A stretch of 64,000 nucleotides of DNA from Agriterribacter humi (lineage in GTDB: Bacteria; Bacteroidota; Bacteroidia; Chitinophagales; Chitinophagaceae): positions 124,001-188,000 of the forward strand of contig NZ_VOHQ01000004.1 of the NCBI RefSeq assembly GCF_009192765.1, read 5' to 3'. Below, one piece after another: positions 43,894 to 54,881 of the stretch (within the stretch, counting starts at the first letter, position 1; each line of letters starts with the position of its first letter). The notes under the pieces were generated by a model, which was given only the letters and a program-made list of their open reading frames with translations, did not search any database and was not told where the DNA came from. A program made the translations under genes and the position numbers.

Positions 43894-43930
43894 ATTCATT
43901 CACCATTGCCTCATTCACTATTCACTTCCC
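43894..43930. repeat. gtgaatagtgaat-word repeat, right arm
   Basis: cattcaccattgcctcattcactattcact, the reverse complement of the words at 43411-43452; it ends against the hemB stop codon. Confidence 0.55.
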
Positions 43931-44905
43931 TCATGTCAGCATCCCCGCCGCGTCTTTGGCAAAATACGTTGCAATAAGATCGGCCCCGGCTCTTTTAATA
44001 GCAGTAAGACTTTCAATGATTGCTTTTGGCTCATCGAGCCAGCCCATTTTTGCAGCGGCTTTTATCATGGCATATTCACCACTTACATGATACGCGCTTA
44101 CAGGAACAGTTACCGCATTTTTTACTTCGCGGATAATATCCAAGTAAGCCATGGCAGGTTTTACCATTACAATATCAGCGCCTTCTTCTATATCCGTTAT
44201 GGTTTCCTTTATGGCTTCAATACGGTTGGCATAATTCATCTGGTAAGTTTTTTTGTCGCCAAAGCCCGGCGCACTGTCTAAAGCATCGCGGAATGGGCCG
44301 TAAAAGCAGGAGGCATATTTGGCGCTATAGGCCATAATGCCCGTATGCGTGAAGTTATTTTCTTCCAGGGCTTTCCGGATAGCCCCAATGCGGCCGTCCA
44401 TCATATCGCTCGGCGCTACAAAATCTGCACCTGCAGCAGCATGGCTTACACTCATTTTCACCAAAGCATCCACGGTTTCATCATTTACGATCTTGCCTTC
44501 TTTTACAATACCATCGTGCCCATATTCAGAATAGGGATCCAATGCCACATCCGTCATTATAATCATTTCGGGCACCGCATCTTTAATGGCTTTGATACTT
44601 CTCTGCATTAATCCGTTTTCATTCCATGCTTCTTTGCCGGTATTGTCTTTCCACTCATCATTGCATTTTATAAAAAGCAAAGTGCTTTTAATACCCATGC
44701 TCCACAAAGTTTTCACTTCCTTAATCGTGTTGTCAAGTGAATGACGGTAATATCCGGGCATGGATGGAATTTCGTAAGAGATGTGTTCACCTTCATCAAT
44801 AAATAAGGGTGCAATAAAATCGGCGGGTGTTAATACTGTTTCGGCTACCATATTCCTTATGGAAGCGTTATTGCGAAGTATACGGTTTCTGCGTTGTAAA
44901 TACAT
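43931..44905 (-). CDS. hemB: porphobilinogen synthase (delta-aminolevulinate dehydratase)
   Basis: A 324-residue enzyme. Schiff-base Lys residues lie in MAYSAKYASCFYGPFRDA and DIVMVKPAMAYLDII. The metal segment reads DVALDPYSEYGHDGIV with Asp/Ala in place of the three Cys of zinc-dependent enzymes, so this is the Mg/K-type, not dependent on catalytic zinc. It condenses two 5-aminolevulinate molecules. A 197-base gap with repeats separates it from hemF upstream. Confidence 0.96.
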   Translation of the reverse strand: MYLQRRNRILRNNASIRNMVAETVLTPADFIAPLFIDEGEHISYEIPSMPGYYRHSLDNTIKEVKTLWSMGIKSTLLFIKCNDEWKDNTGKEAWNENGLMQRSIKAIKDAVPEMIIMTDVALDPYSEYGHDGIVKEGKIVNDETVDALVKMSVSHAAAGADFVAPSDMMDGRIGAIRKALEENNFTHTGIMAYSAKYASCFYGPFRDALDSAPGFGDKKTYQMNYANRIEAIKETITDIEEGADIVMVKPAMAYLDIIREVKNAVTVPVSAYHVSGEYAMIKAAAKMGWLDEPKAIIESLTAIKRAGADLIATYFAKDAAGMLT

Positions 44906-44937
44906 TTTTAATTTGAAATTTATGATCTAAGATTGAA

Positions 44938-45080
44938 GCCGTTCGGATTTCGGATTTTCTTCTTCGGATTCTCCTGTCATGCTGAAGAACGAAACATCTG
45001 TATTTTCATTTGGTTCTTGTTATTTGTCTTTTGGTTCTTCTTTTCGGATTTCGCATTTACGGCTTCGGGCTTGCATGCTT
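44938..45080. repeat. dispersed repeat with caagaaccaaatga and catgacagg words (copy Q)
   Basis: In the hemF-hemB gap. Its reverse complement contains aacaagaaccaaatgaaaa, cagatgtttcgttcttcagc, then atgacaggagaatccgaag. The copy at 50290-50460 has the same words in the same order but on the opposite strand. The string around the gtcatgctga part recurs in many Bacteroidota intergenic regions from memory. Confidence 0.55.
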
Positions 45081-45102
45081 CGTTACCTTCTTCTTTCAAC
45101 CC

Positions 45103-46098
45103 TCACACCCACTTCCGTGGATGCAAACAAACCTGTAATAGTTTGTCTTCTTCACTTCCAGGTTCCGGCTGATAATCATATTCGAACCGTACAGTGGGAG
45201 GCAGGCTCATTAAAATGCTTTCTGTTCGCCCGTTTGTTTTTAGCCCGAACAATGTTCCGCGGTCGTGTATGAGGTTAAACTCAACATACCGGCCCCTACG
45301 GATCTCCTGCCAGTGCTTATGCGTTTCGTTCCATTCTGTATGTTTTCTTTTTGCTACAAGCGGCATATATGCATTGATAAAACAATTGCCATTGGCTTGC
45401 TGAAATGCAAACAAACGATTGGCGTCTTCTTCATTTTCCGGCCGCTGGTAATCATAAAAAACGCCTCCTATCCCACGCATTTCATTACCCCGATGGGTAT
45501 TGGAAAAATAGGCATCGCATTGCTGCTTAAATTTAGGGTATAGATCTTCACCAAAAGGGAGAATAGCATCATGCAATGTTTGGTGAAAATGCCTTGCGTC
45601 TTCTTCAAACAAATAATAGGGGGTAAGGTCTGCGCCTCCTCCAAACCACCTGTCCACCACTTTCCCTGATGCGTTGTATAATTCAAAATAGCGCCAGTTG
45701 GCATGCACAGTGGGTACAAAAGGATTCAGGGGATGCATAACAATACTGAGCCCGCATGCAAACCAGTTATCGCCATTGATATTCAACTGGTTTCGCATCG
45801 CATCACTCACTTTCCCATAAACAACGGATGAGTTTACCCCTCCTTTTTCAAATACATTCCCATTCGCTATCACCCGCGTTTTTCCTCCCCCGCCTTCTGC
45901 ACGATCCCACTTATCTTCTATAAACCCGGCTTTCCCGTCTTCCCGCTCCAATGCATTGCATATGCGATCCTGGAGCTCATGTATATAATTGACCCAACTG
46001 TCGGTGGTGAGTGCCCGCCCGGCTGAACCGTTCGGACGGGGTGAGTGGTGAGTAGTCAATGATTCGTCAATGCCAGACGACAGATTATGGGTTTTCAT
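45103..46098 (-). CDS. hemF: oxygen-dependent coproporphyrinogen III oxidase with insert near the N-terminus
   Basis: A 331-residue HemF; family members are about 300. Conserved core: GGGGKTRVIANGNVFEKGGV, GLSIVMHPLNPFVPTVHANW, FGGGADLTPYYLFEEDARHF and YVEFNLIHDRGTLFGLKTNG. The first 34 residues are unlike the family; residues 20-29 (PRPNGSAGRA) are encoded by the GC-rich palindrome at 46014-46041, flanked by Thr/His from repeats of ctcacc. No alternative start exists between it and the family-like WVNYIHELQDRI. Catalyses oxidative decarboxylation of coproporphyrinogen with O2, in the cytoplasm. Confidence 0.95.
   Translation of the reverse strand: MKTHNLSSGIDESLTTHHSPRPNGSAGRALTTDSWVNYIHELQDRICNALEREDGKAGFIEDKWDRAEGGGGKTRVIANGNVFEKGGVNSSVVYGKVSDAMRNQLNINGDNWFACGLSIVMHPLNPFVPTVHANWRYFELYNASGKVVDRWFGGGADLTPYYLFEEDARHFHQTLHDAILPFGEDLYPKFKQQCDAYFSNTHRGNEMRGIGGVFYDYQRPENEEDANRLFAFQQANGNCFINAYMPLVAKRKHTEWNETHKHWQEIRRGRYVEFNLIHDRGTLFGLKTNGRTESILMSLPPTVRFEYDYQPEPGSEEDKLLQVCLHPRKWV
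46014..46041. repeat. 28-base GC-rich palindrome inside hemF
   Basis: Read on the hemF strand it begins CCCCGTCCGAACGG and ends TTCAGCCGGGCGGG, matching the D-loop inserts of the tRNA-Arg copies at 23117 and 23555. It is flanked on both sides by CACTCACC, compatible with a target duplication. The reading frame is kept. Confidence 0.8.
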
Positions 46099-46147
46099 TT
46101 CTTTCAGTTTGTTTAATACAGCCTACTTCAATACGCCCATTCAGGTA

Positions 46148-47197
46148 CTAATCGAAATGCGCATTATTGCTCCCGCTGTTGCGCCATTCCTTAACCGTAT
46201 CTACAAACGCCCGGGCATGATCAACAGGTACATTGGGCAAAATGCCATGTCCAAGATTTACAATGTGCCGTTCACTGCCAAAAGCAAAGAGCATTTCTTT
46301 TACTTCCTTTTTAATAACAGGTACAGGCGATAATAGTTTTGCGGGATCAAAATTACCCTGCAAAGTTACTTTATTGCCGGCTAAGCTCCGGGCCATCTGC
46401 GGGGTAATGCACCAGTCTATACCCAACCCCTGTGCGCCGGTTGCAGCCATAGATTCCAATGCATGCCAGGCGCCCTTGGCAAAAATGATAACAGGCACTT
46501 TATCTTTTAGTGCGTTTACGATTTGCCTGATGTATTTCAATGAAATGGCTTCAAAATCTGCAGGCCCCAATAATCCGCCCCAACTGTCAAAAATTTGTAT
46601 CACATCCGCACCCGCTTCAACCTGTCCCTCAAGATAGGCTATGGTGGTGTTGGTAATCATTTGCAGCAGTTGATGCGCCAGCTGGGGCTGGGTATAACAG
46701 AATGCTTTGGCCTCATCAAAGGTTTTACTGCCTTTGCCCTGAACCATATAACAAAGAATTGTCCACGGCGCCCCTGCAAAACCTATAAGGGGCACACGGT
46801 CATTCAATTCTTTTTTAATCAATTGTATTGCATCAAAAACATATTGAAGCTTTTCATGAACATCGGGTATGAATAACCGCTGTAAATCTGCCTCCGTTCT
46901 AATGGGATCCGGTAAAAATGGGCCTTTGCTTTCTATCAACTGCACTTCAAGTCCCATGGCCTGGGGCACCACCAAAATATCCGAAAAAAGTATAGCGGCA
47001 TCCACGCCAATAATATCTACAGGCTGTAAAGTAATTTCGCAGGCAAGTTCAGGAGTTTGACAACGCTCAAAAAAGCCGTATTGCTCCCGCAATTTCATAT
47101 ACTGAGGTAAATAACGGCCGGCCTGGCGCATCATCCATACAGGCGGTCGTTCTGCAGGTTTACCGCTAAGTGCTTTTAATAACAAATCGTTCTTCAT
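46148..47197 (-). CDS. hemE: uroporphyrinogen decarboxylase
   Basis: A 349-residue decarboxylase: [20 protein letters not shown] then [14 protein letters not shown] with the substrate-binding Arg residues, [20 protein letters not shown] and [18 protein letters not shown]. The catalytic Asp is in ILFSDILV. It removes four carboxyl groups from uroporphyrinogen III. The start at 47197 is one base after the hemD stop, so the two are tightly coupled. Confidence 0.97.
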   Translation of the reverse strand: MKNDLLLKALSGKPAERPPVWMMRQAGRYLPQYMKLREQYGFFERCQTPELACEITLQPVDIIGVDAAILFSDILVVPQAMGLEVQLIESKGPFLPDPIRTEADLQRLFIPDVHEKLQYVFDAIQLIKKELNDRVPLIGFAGAPWTILCYMVQGKGSKTFDEAKAFCYTQPQLAHQLLQMITNTTIAYLEGQVEAGADVIQIFDSWGGLLGPADFEAISLKYIRQIVNALKDKVPVIIFAKGAWHALESMAATGAQGLGIDWCITPQMARSLAGNKVTLQGNFDPAKLLSPVPVIKKEVKEMLFAFGSERHIVNLGHGILPNVPVDHARAFVDTVKEWRNSGSNNAHFD

Positions 47198-47198
47198 A

Positions 47199-47897
47199 TC
47201 ATTTAAAATAATCTGCAACCATCTCCAGCATGTTGGATTCCCCCGGCCATTGACTGGTGATCACTTTATTACTGCAATAAGATTCTATTGCAGCGGTAGT
47301 GCTTTCACCAATGGAAAACAATACAGTATGTACAGGTATGGTATTTATTGAAAAAAAACTATCTACAGCACTGGGGCTAAAAAACAATATGCCTTCATAT
47401 TCCTTAGTGGTGGCTACGGGCGTTCCCACAGTTTGGTAAACAAGCAGTTCCTCTACCCTTATTCCTGCATCGCCAAGCCTTTCCGGTAAATGATTCATTC
47501 TCCTGTTGCCGCAAAAAAATACCACTTCTTTTATATCTCCGTAAGCAATTATTTTTTCAGACAGGAGGGTGGCATTTTTAGCAGTAGCAACAATGGAAGA
47601 CGCGTCAAAAAAATGCAGCAGGGCATCTTTGGTAGCTCCGCCGATACTAAAAATTTTCCATGAAGGAACAACAGTTAGCCGCGTTGTAACCGCATTAACT
47701 GCGTTAACACTCGTAAAAATAACGGCTGCCGGCTGCAGTGCCAGGGATTGAATGAATGCATCCGTTTCCTTCGAAACATCCGGAATGATTTTTATAAAAG
47801 TATCCGCCTCCACATCCATATCCTGCAAGACTGTTTTGTGCAACAATTCACCGTTCAGGGTCCGTGTTGATAATATTTTAATTTTATTTTCCACCAT
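47199..47897 (-). CDS. hemD: uroporphyrinogen-III synthase
   Basis: A 232-residue HemD, a family with weak conservation: [32 protein letters not shown]-like [31 protein letters not shown], and [14 protein letters not shown]. Start 47897 overlaps the 3' end of hemC by 14 bases; a TTG 15 bases upstream is less likely. It closes hydroxymethylbilane to uroporphyrinogen III. Identity rests partly on position between hemC and hemE. Confidence 0.92.
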   Translation of the reverse strand: MVENKIKILSTRTLNGELLHKTVLQDMDVEADTFIKIIPDVSKETDAFIQSLALQPAAVIFTSVNAVNAVTTRLTVVPSWKIFSIGGATKDALLHFFDASSIVATAKNATLLSEKIIAYGDIKEVVFFCGNRRMNHLPERLGDAGIRVEELLVYQTVGTPVATTKEYEGILFFSPSAVDSFFSINTIPVHTVLFSIGESTTAAIESYCSNKVITSQWPGESNMLEMVADYFK

Positions 47898-48861
47898 TCC
47901 GGATAGATTCAATTATTTTATCACCGCCATTGGCTAAAATTTCCAAGGCCGCCTCCCTGCCTAAACCATCAACTTTATTTAACGCTACCTTTCTTTCTGT
48001 TTCAACTTTTTCTTTTCCATCAACCGAAACAATGCTCCCTTTAAATTGCAGGAACCCATTTTCAATTTGTGCCAGTGCGCTTATTGGTGTAGAACAGCCC
48101 CCCAATAATGCGCGCAAAAAGTCTCTTTCTGTTCGGGTGCATATATCTGTATACTCATCATTTAATACATCAAAAGCCTCTCTTAACCATTGATCTTCTT
48201 CCCGGCAAACGGCCACAACAGCTCCCTGGGCCGGTGCAGGCAACATCCAGTCTAATTCAATACCCGTTGACGGACGCAGATTAATACGATCCAAACCAGC
48301 CGCGGCAAAAATAGCTCCCTGCCACTTGCTTTCCTCCAGTTTTCTAAGCCTGCTGTTGATGTTTCCGCGAAGATTGTCAATGCTGTGATGGGGATAGCGG
48401 TGCAACCATTGAGCTTTGCGGCGTGTGCTGCTGGTAGCGATGGTAAAGTTTGAAATTCCACCGGGGGTATTATCATATTTCTCCAGCCATTTTCCTCCCG
48501 AAAAACCCAGTTCTTCTTCCAGGAAGGCTGTTTCAGCTTTATATATTAAAATGTCTTTGTACGAATCCCGTTTGAGCACTGCCGCTTTCACAATTCCTTT
48601 TGCCGGTTGTGTTGGAACATCTTTGTAAGAGTGTACAGCAACATCAATTTCTTTTTGAAGCAGCGCGCTGTCCAGGGCTTTGGTAAAAATACCCTGCACC
48701 CCTATTTCGTAAAGCGGAACGGTGAGGTTAATATCGCCTTCGCTCTTTATATACAATAACGATGAATCAATGGCTTGCTCAGCCAAAAGGGATTGTACCT
48801 TTTTTGCCTGCCAAACCGCTAACTCACTCTCACGGGTGCCAATTTTTACTGTATGCTTCAT
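47884..48861 (-). CDS. hemC: hydroxymethylbilane synthase (porphobilinogen deaminase)
   Basis: A 325-residue enzyme starting MKHTVKIGTRESELAVWQAK. The dipyrromethane-binding Cys is in RALLGGCSTPISALAQ; SSTRRKAQWLHRYPHHSIDN and LRGNINSRLRKLEE carry the conserved Arg residues. It polymerises four porphobilinogens. 57 bases downstream of hemA. Confidence 0.97.
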   Translation of the reverse strand: MKHTVKIGTRESELAVWQAKKVQSLLAEQAIDSSLLYIKSEGDINLTVPLYEIGVQGIFTKALDSALLQKEIDVAVHSYKDVPTQPAKGIVKAAVLKRDSYKDILIYKAETAFLEEELGFSGGKWLEKYDNTPGGISNFTIATSSTRRKAQWLHRYPHHSIDNLRGNINSRLRKLEESKWQGAIFAAAGLDRINLRPSTGIELDWMLPAPAQGAVVAVCREEDQWLREAFDVLNDEYTDICTRTERDFLRALLGGCSTPISALAQIENGFLQFKGSIVSVDGKEKVETERKVALNKVDGLGREAALEILANGGDKIIESIRNGGK

Positions 48862-48918
48862 GAAATGAATATTCTTAAACTGAAATCTTTTAGAAAAAGA
48901 GGGGTCGCTACTCTTATG

Positions 48919-50157
48919 CTATGAAGGATTCATTTGCAGGTACTCATTAATTGTACTGATGTACTGACAGCCTTTGGCGGTACGTGTACGCAGATCTACG
49001 GCAAGCGTTTTTACTGCTTTCTGAATTCGTGCATCCGTAACTTCCTTTTCCCTCTTACCGGCGGCTACACAAGAATGTGTTTCGCTTATTTCATATAATT
49101 TGGATTTTACTTCACCAAGAAAATGGCGATGTAAAAATATTTTATGCCACTCTACAAATTCACCCAGGGTTTCCTGAATAATGGTCAATGCTTTAGGTAC
49201 TTCGGCCTTTCGCATAGCGAATGTATTATCCAAAATAGCCGATATCTCATCCACATCCATTAAGGTAGTTCCAGGCAAAAATTTTACAGCGGGGTCAATG
49301 CTTTTAGGAACAGAAAGGTCTAAAAGCAACCTGGGCTTCTGAACTGAAAAAAATGAAGGAATGATATTAAATGATTCAGCAGCAGTGCTTGCAATCAACA
49401 CGTCACTTTCATTGGCTACAGCGCTCAGCGTTTCATAAGGCACACATTCCAATCCATATTCCTGCGCAAAAGCTTCCGCTTTTTGATGCGTACGATTTGT
49501 GATCCTTACTCTTGCCCCGGGAAAATATGCATTGATATTTTTAGCCACATTACAGCCAAACTTACCTGCGCCAACGAGCAGAATATTTTTGTATTTAATA
49601 TCCGGTACTTTTTCACGTATCACTTCAATAGCTGCGTAGGCCACTGAAACCGTGCCGGTGCTGAGACGGGTTTCCGATTTTACTCTTTTTGATGCCTGAA
49701 GCGCAAAATTCACAAGGCGATCCAGCAAAGTACCCAGCAAACCTTTTTCTTTAGCGTATTTTGTTGCTTTTTTTAACTGCATCAAAATTTCATAATCGCC
49801 TATAATTTGGGAATCCAGGCCCGCAGCAACTTTAAACAGGTGCATCACAGCAGCCATGCCCTGGTAAACATAACCGTGCTGTTTAAACCCGGAAACAGGA
49901 TTACCGGTGGCCTCACATAACATATTGGTCAGCAATTCAGCAGGGGCAATGCCATACACTTCAGTTCTGTTGCAGGTAGAAAGAACAAAAATATCTTTAA
50001 TGTTTTTTTGTGCTGCACTTTCGGCGATCCTGTCGTATGCTGCATTAGAAACCGAAAAATTGCTTCGGGTGGAGGTATCGGCATTGTGATAATTAACGCC
50101 AATAACAATAAAATTGTCTAATCCGCTACAAACATCGTATGTACAAGAGTTGAACAT
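48919..50157 (-). CDS. hemA: glutamyl-tRNA reductase
   Basis: A 412-residue enzyme. The catalytic Cys is in FVLSTCNRTEVYGIAPAE, the NADPH site in KNILLVGAGKFGCNVAKNIN, and the C-terminal dimerisation helix runs from about 320. The ATG at 50157 is chosen: the frame continues upstream to 50169, but that overlaps the -7 box. It reduces charged tRNA-Glu to glutamate-1-semialdehyde, the first committed step and usual control point. First gene of the haem operon. Confidence 0.95.
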   Translation of the reverse strand: MFNSCTYDVCSGLDNFIVIGVNYHNADTSTRSNFSVSNAAYDRIAESAAQKNIKDIFVLSTCNRTEVYGIAPAELLTNMLCEATGNPVSGFKQHGYVYQGMAAVMHLFKVAAGLDSQIIGDYEILMQLKKATKYAKEKGLLGTLLDRLVNFALQASKRVKSETRLSTGTVSVAYAAIEVIREKVPDIKYKNILLVGAGKFGCNVAKNINAYFPGARVRITNRTHQKAEAFAQEYGLECVPYETLSAVANESDVLIASTAAESFNIIPSFFSVQKPRLLLDLSVPKSIDPAVKFLPGTTLMDVDEISAILDNTFAMRKAEVPKALTIIQETLGEFVEWHKIFLHRHFLGEVKSKLYEISETHSCVAAGKREKEVTDARIQKAVKTLAVDLRTRTAKGCQYISTINEYLQMNPS

Positions 50158-50166
50158 AAACAGGTG

Positions 50167-50174
50167 CAAATGTA
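50167..50174 (-). promoter_or_regulatory. -7 box TACATTTG of the haem operon
   Basis: On the minus strand TACATTTG matches TAnnTTTG exactly. No TTG occurs at the -33 distance (only one 8-11 bases upstream). Transcription would start within a few bases of the hemA ATG at 50157. A weak -33 suits activation by the AraC protein encoded next door, but that is inference. Confidence 0.45.
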
Positions 50175-50289
50175 ATAGACAACAACCATCTTAGCGTCAG
50201 TGTATTGTCATAAAATAGTCATCTCTGTATAAACTGTTCAAAATCATTTATTCAACTGATTAAAATCAGGTATGAGTTGTGTGGGGAAA

Positions 50290-50460
50290 TACAATAACCA
50301 AAAACCAAATCACAAGAACCAAATGAAGGAGAAATCCGAAGACGGGAAATCCGAAATCCGTGGAAATACAAAGAATAAAATCACAAAAAACAAGAAACAA
50401 ATAAATGCAGATGGTTCGTGCCTACCATGACAGGTAAAATCCGAGGGCGGGTATCCACAC
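50290..50460. repeat. dispersed repeat with caagaaccaaatga and catgacagg words (copy P)
   Basis: In the 350-base gap upstream of hemA. Words: aaaccaaatcacaagaacc, gaaatccgaagacgggaaat, gcagatggttcgtgcc and accatgacaggtaaaatcc. Inverted relative to copy Q at 44938. No gene is visible in 50175-50523 besides these repeats. Confidence 0.55.
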
Positions 50461-50523
50461 GTGCGAAACAAAATCCGAAGCGAAATGCCACCATAAATCA
50501 CAAACCATAAATCACAAATATCC

Positions 50524-51462
50524 CTATCTCAGCAGCAACTCACAAGGTTTTAAGCCGGTATGTTTTTTGAAAGCAGTAGAAAAATGAGATATAGAGGAAT
50601 AGCCCAGCATAAGTGAAACTTCGGTTACGCTTAATCCTTTTTCATATAAAAGGTATTTTGCGTGTTCCATACGCTGGCTCTGGTAAAAATCAAAAATAGT
50701 AGTCCCAAAAATTTCTTTAAATCCTTTTTTCAGGTAGCATTCATTAATTGCCACCTTGCGGCTCAGATCTTTAATGGTGATGGGCTCGCCAATATGCTCC
50801 AATAACACTTCCCTTGCTTTCAGGATTTTATCCCTGTCGGACTCATTGGCAAGAAACTTACAACTAAAGGTCTCTTCTTCCTTATTACCCAGCATGCATT
50901 CCAGGCTATACAACAACAGCATCTGGGTTTGCGCATTAATGTATATATTCTCGAAGCTTTCTGTATAAGTATTGCTTAAAAGGCTTTCCAATATCACTCT
51001 CACACGGCTGCAAAGCGGGAGGATCTTTGTAAAAGATGAAGGGTGCTTAAAACAAAGCACATCATTGGTAAAGCTGAAAGAACGGGGGTTTTTTACAAAT
51101 TGCAATAAATGTTCAGGCAAAAATGTAAAATTCATTACATCAATAGTATCTTCTCTTTCTGAACAGGCTTTTGTTAGGCCGTTCCTACAATTAAGACACT
51201 CCTGTTCCTTACCCTTGCAATACACATTTCCACTCACACAAAACCGCATTTCAAGATAGCTTGCAGCGGGCTCATTTTTTTTATAATGGTATACCATCAT
51301 GCCCATATCCTCGGCGTTCCATTGGGGAATGCGACTGTAGCGTTTTATGCTGTATTGCACTGCACCAGGGGTTTGGCGTTCCTTTTCATGCAATATATTC
51401 AATGCTTCCAGCATCACGGGATGCTTTTGTGCCAAATCTAATATATTGGGTGCCTGCAGCAT
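50524..51462 (-). CDS. AraC family transcriptional regulator with cysteine-rich sensor region
   Basis: A 312-residue regulator starting MLQAPNILDLAQKHPVMLEA. The C-terminal 100 residues carry two helix-turn-helix motifs (GEPITIKDLSRKVAINECYL and KGLSVTEVSLMLGYSSISHF). In the sensor half five Cys are clustered: FCVSGNVYCKGKEQECLN then CRNGLTKACSE, spacing C-X6-C-X6-C-X2-C-X7-C, at about residues 75-100. This may bind iron-sulphur, zinc or haem. Position immediately upstream of hemA, same strand, suggests it controls the haem operon. I know of no described AraC protein with this cluster. Confidence 0.87.
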   Translation of the reverse strand: MLQAPNILDLAQKHPVMLEALNILHEKERQTPGAVQYSIKRYSRIPQWNAEDMGMMVYHYKKNEPAASYLEMRFCVSGNVYCKGKEQECLNCRNGLTKACSEREDTIDVMNFTFLPEHLLQFVKNPRSFSFTNDVLCFKHPSSFTKILPLCSRVRVILESLLSNTYTESFENIYINAQTQMLLLYSLECMLGNKEEETFSCKFLANESDRDKILKAREVLLEHIGEPITIKDLSRKVAINECYLKKGFKEIFGTTIFDFYQSQRMEHAKYLLYEKGLSVTEVSLMLGYSSISHFSTAFKKHTGLKPCELLLR

Positions 51463-51472
51463 AATAAGTTTG

Positions 51473-51480
51473 CAAATATA
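51473..51480 (-). promoter_or_regulatory. -7 box TATATTTG of the AraC gene
   Basis: Exact TAnnTTTG on the minus strand, 11 bases before the ATG at 51462; -33 region has a T-run only. Like hemA, it implies a very short leader. Confidence 0.4.
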
Positions 51481-51688
51481 CATTGATAAACAATTAAAAA
51501 AGCAGGAACAGCAGTAATGACTGCTTCATGACAAATGAAATACATCATATAAAAAAGCCAAGAGCAGCAGTTTACAGAACCTGTTGCGACTGTTTTTTTT
51601 ATTGGTTTCAACTCCCCGGAACGGATCTCACGGGACGCTCAAAAAACAGAAAAATTACCCAAAATTCTCCCCGCCGGGCCATTAGTAA

Positions 51689-53761
<2,073 letters not shown>

Positions 53762-53865
53762 ACAATTTTAGCATTGAGGATGGTGAAATATTCTTATCTT
53801 AGAATAATAATACTTGGCTATCCATAGAATAAATCATTACTTTACTAACCATCAAATGTAATTTT

Positions 53866-54075
53866 ATGTCAGACGATGCAACTTTAACCGCATACAACGT
53901 AAAAACCAAAGAAAAGAACGTTCCCATCAAGGACGCAGTAATCACAAAAACTTCCAAAGGAGCTTATATGGCTCAGGGTCATGATGGAAAGGGAAATAAG
54001 CTTACCACATTGCTGGGTGAAGCTAAAGCCCTGGCTGCCATTAAAGCGGGTACAGCCAAACAAGGCTGGGAATAA
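53866..54075 (+). CDS. small conserved protein, 69 residues
   Basis: MSDDATLTAYNVKTKEKNVP, IKDAVITKTSKGAYMAQGHD and a C-terminal helix EAKALAAIKAG. The fold pattern of strands followed by a GHDxxGNK turn is reminiscent of the DUF5679 family, but the Cys pairs of that family are absent (NVKTKEK in place of CVKCK), so I do not assign it. Two further strong points for it being real are its upstream T-rich leader and clean codon usage. Downstream of gyrB by 104 bases. Confidence 0.65.
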   Translation: MSDDATLTAYNVKTKEKNVPIKDAVITKTSKGAYMAQGHDGKGNKLTTLLGEAKALAAIKAGTAKQGWE

Positions 54076-54113
54076 ATGATGATAACTTAGGTTAGCTACC
54101 AGTTTAGCGTTAC

Positions 54114-54881
54114 CTATAGCATACCCCCTCCTTCAAAATGCAATGAAAACAAGATCATCCTGGAATTCAGTTTGTCTATAACATTGGAGTATTTGAGCGA
54201 GGGGTCTTTTGCATGAACGTTGCTCAGACCGCTGCTGATTTTGATTTCAGGGGATACAATAACATATTTATTGAAGAATTGAAAACCGATTCCGGCTTCT
54301 ACGCCGAAGTCGGTTTTTTTAACTTTCAGCAGGTTCTCCGAGTTGGAAGTGCCGGAGTTGGATGCCAGGTCGTAATCAAATTTTATTCCTGCAAGCGTGT
54401 ATACCCGGAAGTTGCCTATACGATCGCTTTTTAACCTCACCTGCAATGGCCAACTCATTACAATAGATTCTATTTTCTGCGTTTTTTCTAATACGCTTTC
54501 TCCCAGGTCGGGATATTTAAGATCATAACGAAATTTCTTTTCACTAAAAATAAGATTCAATGGGTAAAACCGGATATCCCAGCGTTTCGACAACTGCCAG
54601 TTGGCCATAATACCCAAATGTATCCGGCCGCTGTTCAATCCATTCACACCCTGTATGCTGTCCTGGTTTAAAAAAGAGGAAGCATGAGAAATATGATAGT
54701 GCGAAGTGTTATAGCCAAGCACTATACCAAAGTAGTACGGCTTTTCATCGTGATTGGGAAGATTAATGTTACCACGAAGCTGTGCAAAAGAAGGTGTAAC
54801 AAAACCCGATGCAATAATAACCGCTACAATTATTTTACACCGCAATAAATACTGCAAATACCCAGGCTTAATTTTTTGCAT
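54114..54881 (-). CDS. porT: type IX secretion outer membrane protein PorT
   Basis: A 255-residue outer-membrane barrel with signal peptide ending near PSFAQLRG. NLPNHDEKPYYFGIVLGYNT, then HLGIMANWQLSKRWDIRFYP and PLQVRLKSDRIGNFRVYTLA match the PorT family, whose gene lies next to ubiE in many Bacteroidota. PorT is needed for the type IX secretion system and gliding. Its 5' end overlaps ubiE by 52 bases in another frame, so translation is probably coupled. Confidence 0.88.
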   Translation of the reverse strand: MQKIKPGYLQYLLRCKIIVAVIIASGFVTPSFAQLRGNINLPNHDEKPYYFGIVLGYNTSHYHISHASSFLNQDSIQGVNGLNSGRIHLGIMANWQLSKRWDIRFYPLNLIFSEKKFRYDLKYPDLGESVLEKTQKIESIVMSWPLQVRLKSDRIGNFRVYTLAGIKFDYDLASNSGTSNSENLLKVKKTDFGVEAGIGFQFFNKYVIVSPEIKISSGLSNVHAKDPSLKYSNVIDKLNSRMILFSLHFEGGGML

